Source: Ophthalmolycus amberensis (Eukaryota > Chordata > Actinopteri > Perciformes > Zoarcidae). From it: a stretch of DNA of 64,000 bases. The stretch covers positions 271,001 through 335,000 of the forward strand of contig JAFEUB010000813.1 of NCBI GenBank assembly GCA_024529925.1. The letters are read 5' to 3'. The notes beneath the pieces are model-generated. The model was not told the DNA's origin. It did no database searches and saw only the letters and a program-made list of their open reading frames with translations. Numbering within the stretch: position 1 is the first letter of the stretch; every line of letters starts with the position of its first letter. The translations under genes and the position numbers were made by a program. Below are positions 47,757-62,678 of this stretch, one piece after another.

Positions 47757-48281
47757 TTACCAGTGACAATCACCGCAATTTGTGACATTAGGTGTCCTTT
47801 CCCACGAGCATCCGGATGTCTTTGAATTTCTGACTGTGGGTAATACCTTCAGTCTCACGGACCCCTCCAGCGGAACGGACACCTCCAGCGCTCCAGGAGG
47901 ACCAGAAACTGCCTGAGCATCGATGCAAAGAAATGACTCAAATGTATCGGAAAAATGCTTTAAAAATACAGTTAACGGAAGCAACACTGTGTCGCCATGC
48001 GGCACACTCTCCGTCACAGAGTGAAACAATGTATAAAGGCAGTCCTTGGTAAGAAAGTTCATAGTGGGGGGTCGACAGACGAGCGAAACAGTGCGAGAAG
48101 CTTCCTGGCAGTGATGGTGGTGCCAGATGGGAGAGGGACGAGCTGCGCAGGAGCGGCGCCAGTAAGCAGAGACAAGTAGTGCCAGCCCAACTGTGTCTAA
48201 CAGGAGGTCCAGCGTTTTAATCAAACCCAACACTGAAACCGCACCAGTGCCAGATGCAATTTGAATCCTCATATAATGCAA
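47757..48281 (-). CDS. Unassigned long open frame, possible exon
   Basis: A 174-codon minus-strand frame in sequence richer in GC than its surroundings. The text is mixed hydrophobic and polar without a domain I can name. A donor-like CACTG|GTAAGAG crosses its end (47760 region), so part of it could be an exon rather than a full gene. No acceptor or start context stands out. Chance is a fair explanation. Confidence 0.15.
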   Translation of the reverse strand: MHYMRIQIASGTGAVSVLGLIKTLDLLLDTVGLALLVSAYWRRSCAARPSPIWHHHHCQEASRTVSLVCRPPTMNFLTKDCLYTLFHSVTESVPHGDTVLLPLTVFLKHFSDTFESFLCIDAQAVSGPPGALEVSVPLEGSVRLKVLPTVRNSKTSGCSWERTPNVTNCGDCHW

Positions 48282-48845
48282 AATACCAATTACTTTTATA
48301 TAGATATCCCACCACGCCTTCCGTCAAAGATGTTAAAATAGCTGATTCTTATTATAATTTGTGAAAAACTGAATCTTCATCAGACAAAGAGACATGGGGG
48401 ATGTGACAGATTTCAGAATTATACCATAGTGATAAGATCTAAATCAGAGCTCAGTTGAAGATGCCCACACAAAAACAAATTCACTCTTCCAACAGCGCTA
48501 TATTTACACAGCAGGCACTTGTTACATTATGTGGGAAGTTTCAACATTTGTCCTTCATTATATCCAAAACTGGCTTGCATCTGGCTCTGCCTACTGCCCA
48601 GATTCAAACATCCTGTCATTTGGGTGATCCTGCTCCTCCTCCTAAAGAACTAATGCGAACTAATAACAAGACTATCGCTCACAATGTCACGGTATCCCTT
48701 TGAGATGGCTGATGAAATCATCTTGTGCAGCTCTGTGGGGGCTGAGGGGACAATCCAACAGAGGAGAGCTAGTTTGAGCGAGAAATAACTGGAAATACCT
48801 TGATTAAATTCAGGAGGTGTGAGATTTTCATCAGCATGATACGGC
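48282..48845. other. Intergenic, no gene seen
   Basis: Only short overlapping frames on both strands. Confidence 0.4.
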
Positions 48846-49439
48846 TCAGTGGGGGTGTCGGGGGTAATGGTAGGGGCTGGGATTCTCTCCCGTTGACAGA
48901 AAGGACACACTGCTTGTCAGCAAAGTCATCTTTTCTGCGCACGACATCTGCGCTGATTTTGTGCAGCACTGTAAGCATGCCATTAATCTAAACCAGGACC
49001 ACTCCTTATCGCACAGAGCGACAGGCACCCTCACACTATGTACAGAGAATGAAAAATAGATATCCGATTTTTTTCCAGCCGTCACTGCATTTGTCTCTGT
49101 CCAGCTCTCCGTGCACCTTATTCTCATCAACAGCCTCGTCTTGCTGCGCCTATTTGAATTTGACACGTTTTTTGTGTACAGCTCTTTTAAGCAGCGCAAC
49201 GGAGAAAATACCTCTTCCGGAAATAGCACCTTGCCTCTTGACCCCCCTTTCTTTGGGGAGTTTCTCGGCGTTGGATCGATGCACAGCGGTGCTGAGGCAT
49301 GTGGCATTTCCACAAGGAGATGGATGTTGTGCGGTCTATAAGGTAACATAGTGACATTTGCATAGGGAATAATGGATGCTGTTGGGCCAGGGAGGTAAGA
49401 AAAGAGGTGGGAGAGGAGCAGCAGCACAGCGGTTACCAC
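48846..49439 (-). CDS. Unassigned long open frame with hydrophobic N-terminus
   Basis: At 197 codons this is the longest complete frame in the window. It begins MVTAVLLLLSHLFSYLPG, which looks like a signal peptide, but the rest has no repeated cysteine spacing or domain I recognise. Plus-strand frames of 76-100 codons overlap it (49049-49351), which suggests locally low stop density rather than selection. Confidence 0.15.
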   Translation of the reverse strand: MVTAVLLLLSHLFSYLPGPTASIIPYANVTMLPYRPHNIHLLVEMPHASAPLCIDPTPRNSPKKGGSRGKVLFPEEVFSPLRCLKELYTKNVSNSNRRSKTRLLMRIRCTESWTETNAVTAGKKSDIYFSFSVHSVRVPVALCDKEWSWFRLMACLQCCTKSAQMSCAEKMTLLTSSVSFLSTGENPSPYHYPRHPH

Positions 49440-50347
49440 CCCATCCTCGTTGATGCTCCTTGAGTCATTTTGCTTCTCCTGCTGTGGTAAAGAGATGGTA
49501 CATGAAATATTTTCTTTACATCATCTGCAATTCCAGCCAGCAAAGCAACCAAGGTGATGACATATGTCAGCGCACTGCATACAGCATTGGAAAGAGGTTA
49601 ATGAAATATTTTTTCTCCCCAGTCAATAAAAGCGGCAAGATGATCCATACCTGAGCCTGCCTGCACAGTGGGTATTTATAAAAGTGGACAGGATGTGCTG
49701 CAAGACCGAGCGCAGCGGAACTCAAAGCTGACCCAGCCCATCGTGAAGTTATTCAATCAAAAATGAGTACATTTCATGTTATGAGTACCATATTGAAAGT
49801 GGGCCACGGTGTGCTGCCCACAGAAAATGTTTCAAAGCTGAGGAAATGATTACTATAATGTACTGTTATATGTCAGAGCGACCTACTGCAGACTGCTCCA
49901 CATATTGGCTTTTTTTTCCTGGGAAAAGTTTGCTTTCAGTTAAGAAAAAAAAAAGAAAAATGTTAGATCTTGCAACTTCACTCACCAACTATTAGGAGTC
50001 ATTATCCTCATCTCAGTGGTTCAAATGTGCCTAAATTACATTTAAATGAATCAATTGCATAGTTCAATTTTGATTGCACATCTAAGTGTTTCAAAGTTAA
50101 TTATAATTTCCAAATAGAATGTGCCTCGTTAGGAACTTTTGTCTTAAAAAAATATATATATAAACACACATACACTGAGCAATGAGACTTTAGGAGTAGA
50201 GGGGCAATTCCCAATTGCACCATGGACACCATTGGCTTTGTGCAGCTGAAACATTCGTCCAATATATTGGAGTGTTGGGAAACGTAAAGGAGCGTGTTTG
50301 GGTTATCAGCATCTAAGAAACTGAATTCTTGACATCAATAGAATTAT
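49440..50347. other. Intergenic, no gene seen
   Basis: AT-rich sequence with short A and TA runs near 49945-49960 and 50145-50162. Confidence 0.4.
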
Positions 50348-50704
50348 TGATGTAAGTAACAATTATTAATGATTATTAATAATAACGGGGCACCACCCTG
50401 CGAACAGGGACCAATAACCAAACGATAAAACTAAGTCTCATAATTAGTGTTCACTCACAATGTCAGTAGTCTGAGTACTATTACACATTCAGAGTGAAAG
50501 TGAAGGTTTTTAAGTTCGAGCACAGACCACATATACAGTTATTATCACAATACGCATGCACAAAGTAATCAGACAGCTGCTCTTTAAAATATAACAGAGT
50601 TTATTAAGTTCTAATACGAATGATCTAGTCAACTAATATCTAAACTAACAACAACTATACATTCATGAGCACGCTATCTAAAATCAACAGACTATTGAAA
50701 AGAG

Positions 50705-50705
<1 letters not shown>

Positions 50706-50742
<37 letters not shown>
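50706..50742. repeat. (GT)n microsatellite
   Basis: About 37 bp of GT followed by a G-run (50748-50759) inside the CpG-rich block. Confidence 0.95.
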
Positions 50743-50743
<1 letters not shown>

Positions 50744-51486
50744 CAAAAGGGGGGGGGGGAGCGAGGGAACAGCTCAGTGACGTGTGACGTAGCTGGGACG
50801 TGGTGACGTCTCTCATGCGTGAGACCCAAAATGGCGGAGAGCCACAGGAGACCCGGTGTCTACATGTGCTGGTAGCTGTTCCGCACGTAGCTAGATTAGC
50901 TCAAAGCTATATGTGTGTGTGAGTTAGTAAAAGGGAAAGGAACAAAACAAATGAAATAAAACAAGCGATTACGATCCTCTGCGCCGCGCGGGAGTACGGA
51001 AGGTTGCTCTCTCAGCCAGGGGAGCAAGAACAGCGGCTCTTTGTCTCAGCCGGCGGTTCTGACCTCCTGAACTGATGAGACGCAGCTTCGATCTCACTAG
51101 GCGGCTGTTTCAACACAGATCACAGTAGCATGGAATACACGCTACTTACACACGACCCCTACGATCTCAGCGATCGTTAGTGTCGGCGATTATTAAGCAT
51201 ACACCACGTCATAAAAATGAACAGTACTTTAAGCACGTAAACAAGATAAAATAAACACAAATGAACTCTCTCTAACTCTGCCCAGACTCTCTGTTGCCTT
51301 ACGGTACGATTCAATCGTGGTGATTGAGGGGAGTCTTCTGGGGGGGTTTCTTCGGAGCTTCAGTGGGCTCGTGCAGCGGCGTCGGAAGCCATGTTTCTCT
51401 CGGTGAGAAGGAGGATCGCTGTCGTCTGGGTAAGGGACTTTCGCGTCCTTATGGCCGGAGCAGACGAGGCGCTTGGTGAGGGTGGA

Positions 51487-51518
51487 GGGTGTGAGCTCTC
51501 TCTCTCTCTCTCTCTCTT
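51487..51518. repeat. (CT)n stretch
   Basis: GAGCTCTCTCTC... run within the CpG-rich block. It accounts for a Ser-Leu repeat frame. Confidence 0.85.
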
Positions 51519-51899
51519 TCTGAAGAAGTCTTGTCTCTTCACTTCTGCAGGATTAAAAGGGTTCGCTTCGTGGATGCGAACAAAGATAAAATAGACAGTT
51601 TGGTGGATTCGGCCAGCGAATATAAACTGTTAAACCTAGGATTTTGGTTAAAAAGAGGAACAACGTTGATGTGCCTCCTTGTACCCCGAAGGGAATCGGT
51701 GGAAAAAGCGTTTGTGTGCTCCCTAGCTCGACGGAGGTCGAAGGGGAAAAAGCATTGAGGTGTGAGCTGCAGGCAGTTTTGTAGAACAGTGGCTGAACCA
51801 CAGGGGTCCTGGTGCTGTCTTGGCTCTCGGCCAATGAGATTGCAGCGGTGCATTCAGGTGACTTCAGGAACCATAGTTTTTGGGGGGGGGAAATTCACA

Positions 51900-54679
<2,780 letters not shown>

Positions 54680-54990
54680 TCACGGGAAACAACTTAGTCA
54701 GGTTTAGGCAACAAACCTACTTTAGGGAAGGATTGTGGTTTGGGTTAAAATAACTATAGAAGTGGCTTTGCTTAAGTATTGCAGTTACTTCTCCCTTCAG
54801 ACGGGGCACACACAATGGTCTTCCGGGTGAAAGACTAGTTTCTGTTTGACCATTCCACCTCTCCTCCTGCACCCCGAGTATAATATCCACTCCTGGCAGC
54901 TAAAGCAGGAAAATGTCTATATTTAATATTTTGTAAAAGGCTATATTTGGGTGAGTCAAAGGACTTAAAACCTTGCCACACAGGAGACAT
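54680..54990 (+). repeat. Copy of the unclassified interspersed repeat
   Basis: Contains AGTCAGGTTTAGGCAAC, ATTGTGGTTTGGGTTAAAAT, TCCGGGTGAAAGACTAG and TGTTTGACCATTCCACC, in the order seen at 30395-30610. Confidence 0.5.
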
Positions 54991-57900
54991 ACCCCTGGTG
55001 TCTGGTCTCTAAGGTTTTGATAGACGTTCTGACGGCAGTGAAAAAGTTGTAGAGGAGGAGGCAGAGTAAGTTCTCTTGAAAAGCTTTTTATTCACTGGTT
55101 TTTGTTTCCTACCATGAACAGATTGTTATTAAAATGTTATCATTAAAATGCAAAGTCAGTATGCAAATTCCATTTCAATCTTCATCTTTCTCTTCAAAAT
55201 TAATACCAACATATTTCCTCTTGGAAACCAGTGTCCAAAATTACATGTTGAAATAAGGCTAGTCGTGTGGTTGAGTTGTACAGCCCCCTGCTCTTTGAAT
55301 CTAATGTAATTGACTCTCCAGTGGCCCAAAATGGAGGTTATTTATATAGTCCTCATCAAGATGTGTGTCAAATCATTTTTGGAAGCAGAGTACACCTATA
55401 TGCACACCGTCCCTTTCAGTCAAAATAACCAAGTCAAAACTTTAAGCTGTGTGGTAAAAGTTGAGTGACATTGAAATCATATAGAATCTCGGGTATGGTA
55501 CTGTGGAGGGTCCTCCGCATCACTCTAGAGCGGCTCTATTAGCAGTCATCCGGCCAGTGTGATGAGGTGGCATGTGGGGGTAATGTGTGCCGGGGCCTCA
55601 ATTCCTTTCATTCTTCATTTCATTTAAAAGTTCTCTGCAAGTTGGCTCAGCGGTATGAAGTTTGGATTTCTTTCCTCCCTCTACCCCACTCCAATCTGTC
55701 TCCTTTAGGGAGAACCACATGTCATCACTATTGCATTTTTTATTCATCTTCAAGTTTATTGTTGCATTAAATACTGTGCGTTAGTTGAGCCAACCCTTTA
55801 AATGATGAATAAAACGAAAACATGAAACCTTACAAAAATAGGTAATTCTCTGTACTACAGTATGTGAAACTATCAGTTCATCTAACCTAGTTACCATCAA
55901 CCGCTGATACTGGCTGCTTAGTCAGCTAGCTAAAAAGCCAAACACCTGATTTCAGGATAGACGACTCTGCTCAACCTGCAATTAGTGGGTAAATGATTTA
56001 TGTAACCTAAATCTGGATATAAGTTGACTGAGTGTTTATCAACTTTGTTAAGTTTGAGAAACTAACTGTTGAGATTTTTGCTGCCAATTCAACTAATTGT
56101 ATCACTCAGTAGTTAAGCCCTTTTTGGCTTTATACGCCACTGAGCTAACCTGACCCGCAGAGCCATCTGAGAGGTTGTCATTGGAAACTGTTTGAAAAAG
56201 GGCAGTCACTTTCAAAAAATATTGAAGCTCACGCTCGGGCTTACCAGACAAACGCATAACTTAAAGGCCGACAAGATGGGTATTGGTGAGATATGTGCTC
56301 CTGCGATTCTTACTTGTGACATTGTGAGAATTGATTGCATCTAAACTGCTGTGTTCCACGGTTGTTTATGAATTTGGAATCTTAACTGAGAGCGTCTTCA
56401 CCCTATAAAACCGTATTTATCTGCATGGCTTACTATGGCTACATTGTATTTGTTGGTGATTTTGGTGAACTGACCCTTTAAGTTTGTATCAGTGCAATAC
56501 CATGATGCATATACATCACACCATGGCTTCCAGATGTCTCCTATACTCCAGCGAGGCAAAGAGTACACAGTCAACCATTCTTTGTGCAGCCAATTCTCTA
56601 AATGACCTCTGCTATTTTAGCAGCTGGGGTTGCAGGGAGATCTGCGATACAATTGCCGGGGCTCCATGGGAAGGTGCTATTTAGCCAATTTTGTTCGATA
56701 CAGTTTGCTAAGAAGGCGAACGTAAGCACACACCTCCGCACATCCATTTTGTTTCAGCCAAGAAATGTGATTCCCGTTGACAACTGCTGTGACGTAGCAG
56801 CCTGCTAGCAGGTGCTTCGGGCTCATTGCCCACTCTCTGTACTGGCCACAGCGGAATAACTGTCAGGCCTGGTTACCGGCATTGCTATCTAGCCCCGACA
56901 CTCTCACTGTATTTGGGAGCTCAGCACAAGAAGAGTCTCTACTTATGTGTAAGTGTAGTGCGAGATACACATCTGAGTGCTACAGACGATGAAACAGGAT
57001 AAACGTAGTCGCTAGGGGAGGACCACCATCTCAGAGCTTCTGCTGTTTAGATTTGTGTCGCAAATTATATACATGAATTGGCTTCTACTCTGAGAAAAAA
57101 AAAAAGCATATCACATGTCTTCTACACCCCCACGACTTGAGTTTGCAGGCAAGCCAGTGTTGTTGATTTCTCACTCAAGAGAACAGCCCGTCTTTGCCAC
57201 TCTGCTTTTTCGACTCTTTAAGTGCTGTGTTGAGTATTCACAATGGAATACTTTGACACTGCATATATCTGCACAGAGTATTTTAATGCAGTTCTGCATG
57301 GAACAAAAGACTAAGATAGCACATTTTCAAAAGGGAACCAATGGGTTAGTTTTTGGGCTTTTTGTGTTTTTCTCCCCCACTTGTTGGGTGGACTATGGAG
57401 ATAATGCATGTCCTCCAGGATACTTCCTTAAAAAATATTATGTAGGGTAGCCAAACATTTGTGGGATGGGTAGTGCCTTCTGTGACCTATTAATTTAATG
57501 TGCAATGCTGGAATTATCTAGAAAGCAGAAATGAACAGCTGCCAGTGATAACATCCAGCCTTACTATTATGTCACTAAAGAAAAAAGAAAACTTTTTTTT
57601 TTTTTACATGGAAACTGAGCAAACTGTCTGCTGATGAAGACTGTGAGATGGGGTTAAATGCTCTGGGAAAAGAAATTAAAAAAGGTACTTTTCCCCCCAA
57701 ATGTGCTTGTGTAGTACAAGGAATTAAAGTGATGCACATTTCCAAAGCTTAAAAGTCCTCAGTACTTTTTTCCAAGATAATTGATCCCCGCTTCACTCAT
57801 TTGGTTCAGTTTGAATACAGATGTCTTGATTGCAAGAAGTCTGGCACCACCACAAACATGATGTTGAGGTTTTAAGTCCTTCAGTATTCAGCTTCTGAGA

Positions 57901-58169
57901 GCGGTAAACTTTGGCTGTGCTCAATTCCATTTTCCCATCACAGAACATCCAAATTACCTGTTAAGCAGATGCATTTTTTTAAAGTGTAAGGTTTGTAAAA
58001 GGCATTTTTGAATGATTTGCTATAATGAATAATAATGCTTCTCTTTGTATTTTTCTCCTTTTCTCTTTCGGATGGAATAATCAACCTGGTCTCAAGTAGC
58101 ATGATCTTTAAAGGACATTCCTTGTCTCACGATTACACATTTTTGGCTTTACACGTGTCATTGTGCAAC
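54991..58169. other. Intergenic, no gene seen
   Basis: AT-rich sequence with an A-run at 57091-57105 and a T-run at 57590-57605. Frames at 56484-56808 and 57115-57450 lack domains. Confidence 0.4.
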
Positions 58170-58300
58170 GCCTGTAGTTAAGTTTAGGAAAAACATCTTG
58201 GTCTGACTTTAAATAAGTCCCTCAAACTAGGTTCAATGCAAACAACCTAACACAAGTACAGAACAAATGTCACAAACATCACTAACATAACTTCATAATA
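58170..58300 (+). repeat. Diverged partial copy of the interspersed repeat
   Basis: GTTAAGTTTAGGAAAAAC, CATCTTGGTCTGACTTTAAA and TAAGTCCC follow the order of the 5' arm at 54695-54760. Confidence 0.35.
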
Positions 58301-59904
58301 ACCATCTTTTTCATTTCCTTCACTATGCGGCTTGCTCTGAGCATAGCATATTTATGCGTACGCGTTGACATTACAGGCTACATGGCAAAGAATGATGCAA
58401 AAAGCAATAATGCTGTGCTTATTGCACACCAGATGATAGGGAATGGGCTGTGCAGAGGTGAAATAAACTTGGATTAAATACAGGATTGTTTAAATTAATG
58501 GAGGTTGCAGAATCAATATGAAACACCTACTCATGTCCAGGCTACCTCACTCCTGGCACTGTGAATTAACAAAGTTCATAATGAAAGTTGGATTTTTATA
58601 ATATATATCTTTCATTTAGTTTGGCTGCTCTACATCGTGCTGCATTTCTCTTGTCAAACAGCGCTGAGCTCCCCCCGAATGGCAATCTGGCAGTGGGCTT
58701 TCCAATAAGGAGTGATGAGTGATGTGTCGTGTGTAAATTGTCCCACATTGGATCAGACTTATTGATTTCTGAGTGTTGGCACTCGGATCTTTTGAGCTCT
58801 GTGCTACTGCGGCAAAATGATTACTTTTTCATCATCTCATTGATATTTCATCATTATTGTACTTCTCCTTCCTTCCTTCCAAACTACTACTGCCAACTGC
58901 CCTCCTGAAAAGCAATTATGCGAAGGATGTCTATCATTTTCCTCTTATGAAACTGTCCATGTGCCAGGGCTCCTTTAGAATACAGAGATATTGTATTTTT
59001 ACCACAGATGGCAGTTCCGCCTTTTTACTTGGAGCTGTTCCTGCTCTCTGAGTTGTTTTTGAGCTTGGGTGCTTCACCCATTTGCCATTCAGTGACACTT
59101 CTCGCTTGTTTGTGCTGCACCTTTCCTGCTCGCTGATGTGTTTGCTGCCAAAGGACCCCACTTACACAAAATAATGATAATGTTTGTCACACCCTTCTTG
59201 CTGAGGTAAATATAAAAGATGCATCGCCGTCAATATTGCAGTGCAAATGACAGGTTGGAAAGGTAAAATGTGCATTTTAAAAGAATACCTACATTGATTA
59301 TAGCTCTGCCTATGGGATTCATCATGGCATTTTACTGCATGGCTGCAACAATATGTACAATAACAATTACAGAACAAGCATTGTTGACAATTGTTTTGAA
59401 ATGGCATCGGACTATTACGAAGAAACAAAAGTAAAGAAAGAGAGCAGTGTATAAAAATAACTGCTTGTACTCCGTCTTCAGAGTGAAGCCGGTAGTAGAT
59501 CGTCCCATCTGGAGGTGGGGTAGGAGGCGTGTTGACTTGACAAGAGTGTTTGATGCGTTAGTGGGGGGAAGGGAGCCTGCTGAACGGCACTAGAAGCATC
59601 ATGTCACATCATGACATCCCCCATAAAACAAAGGAAAAGCAGAGAGTCAAAAAGCTGAACAAGGCAGGATTTGCACGTCAAAATCCACCCTTCTGAACAG
59701 TTCCTATTTTAAACCCTTCCTATTTGAAATTGCCATTCGGGGACCTATAAGCAAAAGTGAAACTTTTGAGCGAATAATCAACAGGACAGAAAGCTGAACT
59801 CATGAAGGCAACACTTTTTGCTTGTTCTTCTCTTGTATCCTTTGCAACATCGATACTAGAAACGGTGGAGCAGCCCCCCGTTAACGTGGCATAGAGTCAT
59901 CACT
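58301..59904. other. Intergenic, no gene seen
   Basis: Frames at 58857-59428 lack domains. Confidence 0.4.
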
Positions 59905-60070
59905 GTGGTGCAGCTGTGGCTCAGGAAGTAGAGTGGCTCGTCCATTGGCGATTCGATTCTGGCTTCTACTGGTTACACATCCAAGTGTCCTTCAGCAAAA
60001 CACTGAAACTCAAATTGCTCCCAACTTCCACTTTCCGTGTGTGCGAGTGTGTGTGTGTGACTGAGAATCA
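59905..60070 (+). mobile_element. tRNA-derived SINE (5' part)
   Basis: A box-A-like TGGCTCAGGAAGTAGAGTGG starts at 59917 and a box-B-like GATTCGATTCTGG lies at 59950-59962, the internal RNA polymerase III promoter layout of a tRNA. The body then reads AAGTGTCCTTCAGCAAAACA, CACTGAAACTCAAATTGCTC and a GTGTGTGTGTGA run, as in common fish SINEs. The tail is truncated. It is not a functional tRNA gene. Confidence 0.75.
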
Positions 60071-60244
60071 TTGTGAAGTGCAGTCCATTTGTTGGTGCAG
60101 TGGTGGAGAAATCAAGATTCAGGTTGGCAAGATACATTCAGCCAGCAAAACAACGAGGTTAGTTTGAGATAGTCAGAGTATGACACAGATGGACTGATTA
60201 ATCGAAATCTGGACAATGTTAAAAAAAGTTTGTTTTAGCTTCAA
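60071..60244. other. Short spacer
   Basis: Nothing recognised between the SINE and the next repeat. Confidence 0.4.
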
Positions 60245-60640
60245 GTAAGGCAAGCCAAGGCTAGTTTATTTGTATAGCACATTTCAACAAGGTAATTCAA
60301 AGTGCGTCACATAAAACCATTAAAAGCATCAAAACATAAGGCAAAAGAAAAGGAGATTTAAAAACAATTAAGAACATTCATTGAAACAATAACAAACTAA
60401 GAAATAAAATACAGTAGTAAAATGCAGGAAATTGATTAATATATTAATTGAATCTGGTTCAACTAAAGGCAGCAGCAAACAGAAAAGTCTTCAATCTTGA
60501 TTTAAAGGAGCTGAGGGTCTCAGCAGACCTGTAGCTTTCCGGGACTTTGTTCCAGATATGTGGAGCAGAAAAACTGGACATTATGACAATCTCACTTTGG
60601 ACTTCACTGTCAATGTAGCAGAAGAGCCTTGCGTCTTTAG
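60245..60640 (+). repeat. Fish LINE-tail-like interspersed repeat
   Basis: Begins AAGGCAAGCCAAGGCTAG, then TTTATTTGTATAGCACATTT, AAGGTAATTCAAAGTGCG and AAAACCATTAAAAGCATC, the same as the minus-strand copy at 29030-29167. It continues with TCTTCAATCTTGATTTAAAG, GAGCTGAGGGTCTCAGCAGA and TTGTTCCAGATATGTGGAGC. It is a very common dispersed fish sequence; I am not certain of its class. Confidence 0.65.
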
Positions 60641-62019
60641 TGTCTAAAAATCATTCAAAGGGTGAAAGAAGACATGCAGTTTGTGTTTTTGGTAGCATGT
60701 TTTAAATAAAATGGCATTAATTTGGCTCATGTTGTTGCCATAAACGAATGATAACGCTTGACAAAAATTGAATTTACAGAGAGTGGGGGCAATACATTTT
60801 GCCTGCTTTAGAAAGGAGACATGACAGGAAAACATTGGAAAGCTGAACTTTTTTTGCATAAATGAATATGCTGTGTCAAGTTTATTGACGGCACATTACA
60901 GGATTTCTGATTATTAAAGTCCACAAAATGAGAACATCTCCTTCACTGCCAATGTGTGAAATTAGCTTGTATAGCATGAATCCAAAATACATGGCTGTTT
61001 GCACAGTTGCACACACACTAATGCAGATGGCTGCATCCACACTCTTATGCATGCTCAAAGATATATACAATATGCATAGAAAAACACATAACCTCCTGAA
61101 TGTGTTATTCAATAGCACGCAGAGAGGAGGACTAGCAGGGTTAACTACAGCATCTTATGCTGCTGATGTATGCTAAAGTAATGCTGTGAGTGAATGCATT
61201 TTGCCTAACATAACAAAAACCACCCTCCACACTCCCTTTTCATTGGTCTACAATGAATCAGCACACGGCTCTCGCACTGTCCTAACAGCATCCGGTCTAA
61301 ACGAGGTGAGCGGAGTGGCCACTATGCCAAATGGACACATAAAAAGGAGACATTAATGGACTGAGGAACGGCATAAATCACCCAGCCGAGCGTTCTACTC
61401 CCAACGCCTGTGTGCAGCAGGCCGACGTAGAAGGAGAGGAGGAAGACGCCCCAGGTGAGGCATATATCTCTGGCATCTAATTATACTGACTAAGTGCCAG
61501 TGACATCACACATCCCACACGGAAAACACAATTATTTCTCCATTTAAATGGAGTATTGCAAGAAGGTATGCTCTACTTGCCTTTTTCAAAATTGTATTAT
61601 TTATTTGACATGGCATTTCTGAATTATTAAATAGTGGAGGTGGACACCTTATGGCAGTCTTGCTCTGATATCCATGATACTAAATGCAACAGATAAGGAC
61701 TGTGTTTGAGATACTGTTTTTCAAATACAAATATTTAATTTGTACTGTATGAATGCAAGTTGTGTCAGTGGCATTTTGTGTTCTAAACCCAAGTGCTAAA
61801 ACATGATGAAATCCTCTCAAAGCTGCAGCGAAATAAGTTACACAGTATGTATACAAAATGTGAATGTTAGCAGATACTCTGGTAGAATACATGGGATACA
61901 ATCATTTCAGGGCACAATGAATGAAAGTGTTTATGCCTGCTGATCCACCCAGAAAAAGATGCCCAACAGGTGCTCAATAGGCCCATTTGTATGGAGCTAA
62001 ATCCAGGTCAAAAGTTTCG
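60641..62019. other. Intergenic, one possible exon end
   Basis: No domain-bearing frame. A splice donor context at 61454 is discussed as a finding. Confidence 0.4.
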
Positions 62020-62330
62020 TTCACTTGAAAAAAAAATGTGAACCTGAAAGTTCAAAAATACAGCAATGTATTCAAAATAAAAATAAGTGAATGAAAAGTT
62101 TTTTTGGGTTGAATATAATTTTGATTCAGTTCTGGAATTTTTTCGAATACATTTTTTTTTTCAGTTTTCACGTTCATATATATTTTGATATTTGAGTTCT
62201 TATATTTTTCTGTTTCAGATTTTATATTTTCAGATTCAAATCTTTTTTTCACGTTCAGGTTTTTTTTTTTCAGTTCAGGTTTTTGTTTTTCAGTTCAGGT
62301 CGTTTTTTTCAGTTCAGACTTTTGACCTAG
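62020..62330. repeat. Imperfect array of poly-T plus CAGTTCAGG-type units
   Basis: From about 62155 to 62322, T-runs alternate with CAGTTTTCACG, CACGTTCAGG and CAGTTCAGG (three close copies near 62260-62320). The opposite polarity (TGTGAACCTGAAAG) occurs at 62036-62050, so the array is also partly inverted. Confidence 0.55.
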
Positions 62331-62678
62331 ATCTAACGTGGGGGGCGTGGTATCAACTGAGAGGGGCGTGTCATCATGAGTGACAGCATAACAACGAGGG
62401 CTGAGGAGTTCCTCAACCACGTTGCCTTCAGGTAACGTGGGCACCGCGAGAATTATGATTCAACACTTTCTATACACCATATTCACGTGATTGAAAGTAA
62501 AAAAAATTACGCGAGTGCCAAAATTCTGTTTAGCAAGCTGTTTTAGCCTCTACTTGGGACGAATCACAGTAAAAGAGCAATAAACTATGCCATATTGGGC
62601 CGTTCAACTACCACACTTTAATATCTGACGTTTCGCACTTCCACACATCACTGTGAACGCAGCGTAGTATCCTTGTGA
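62331..62678. other. Intergenic, no gene seen
   Basis: Contains two GGGGCGTG(G/T) blocks at 62342-62370; otherwise plain. Confidence 0.4.

Larger units (their letters stand above)
50348..51899. other. CpG-rich promoter-like block, possibly a long LTR on the minus strand
   Basis: This 1.5-kb stretch is visibly richer in CpG than its neighbours. It has TGACGT motifs at 50778, 50785 and 50804 and AAAATGGCGG, a YY1-type site, at 50828-50837. Read on the minus strand it can be bounded by TGTGAATTTCC (51899) and GTTACATCA (50348) with AATAAA at about 50588-50593 and a GGTGGTGCCCCG U5-like end, which fits an LTR. A CCAAT-type inverted box (GCCAATGAG) is at 51829. No partner LTR, PBS or target duplication was found. 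The alternative is a CpG-island promoter of an unseen gene. Confidence 0.35.

Noticed and set aside
59917..59962. Functional tRNA gene from box A and box B
   Set aside because: No cloverleaf acceptor or anticodon arm; the body matches a SINE.
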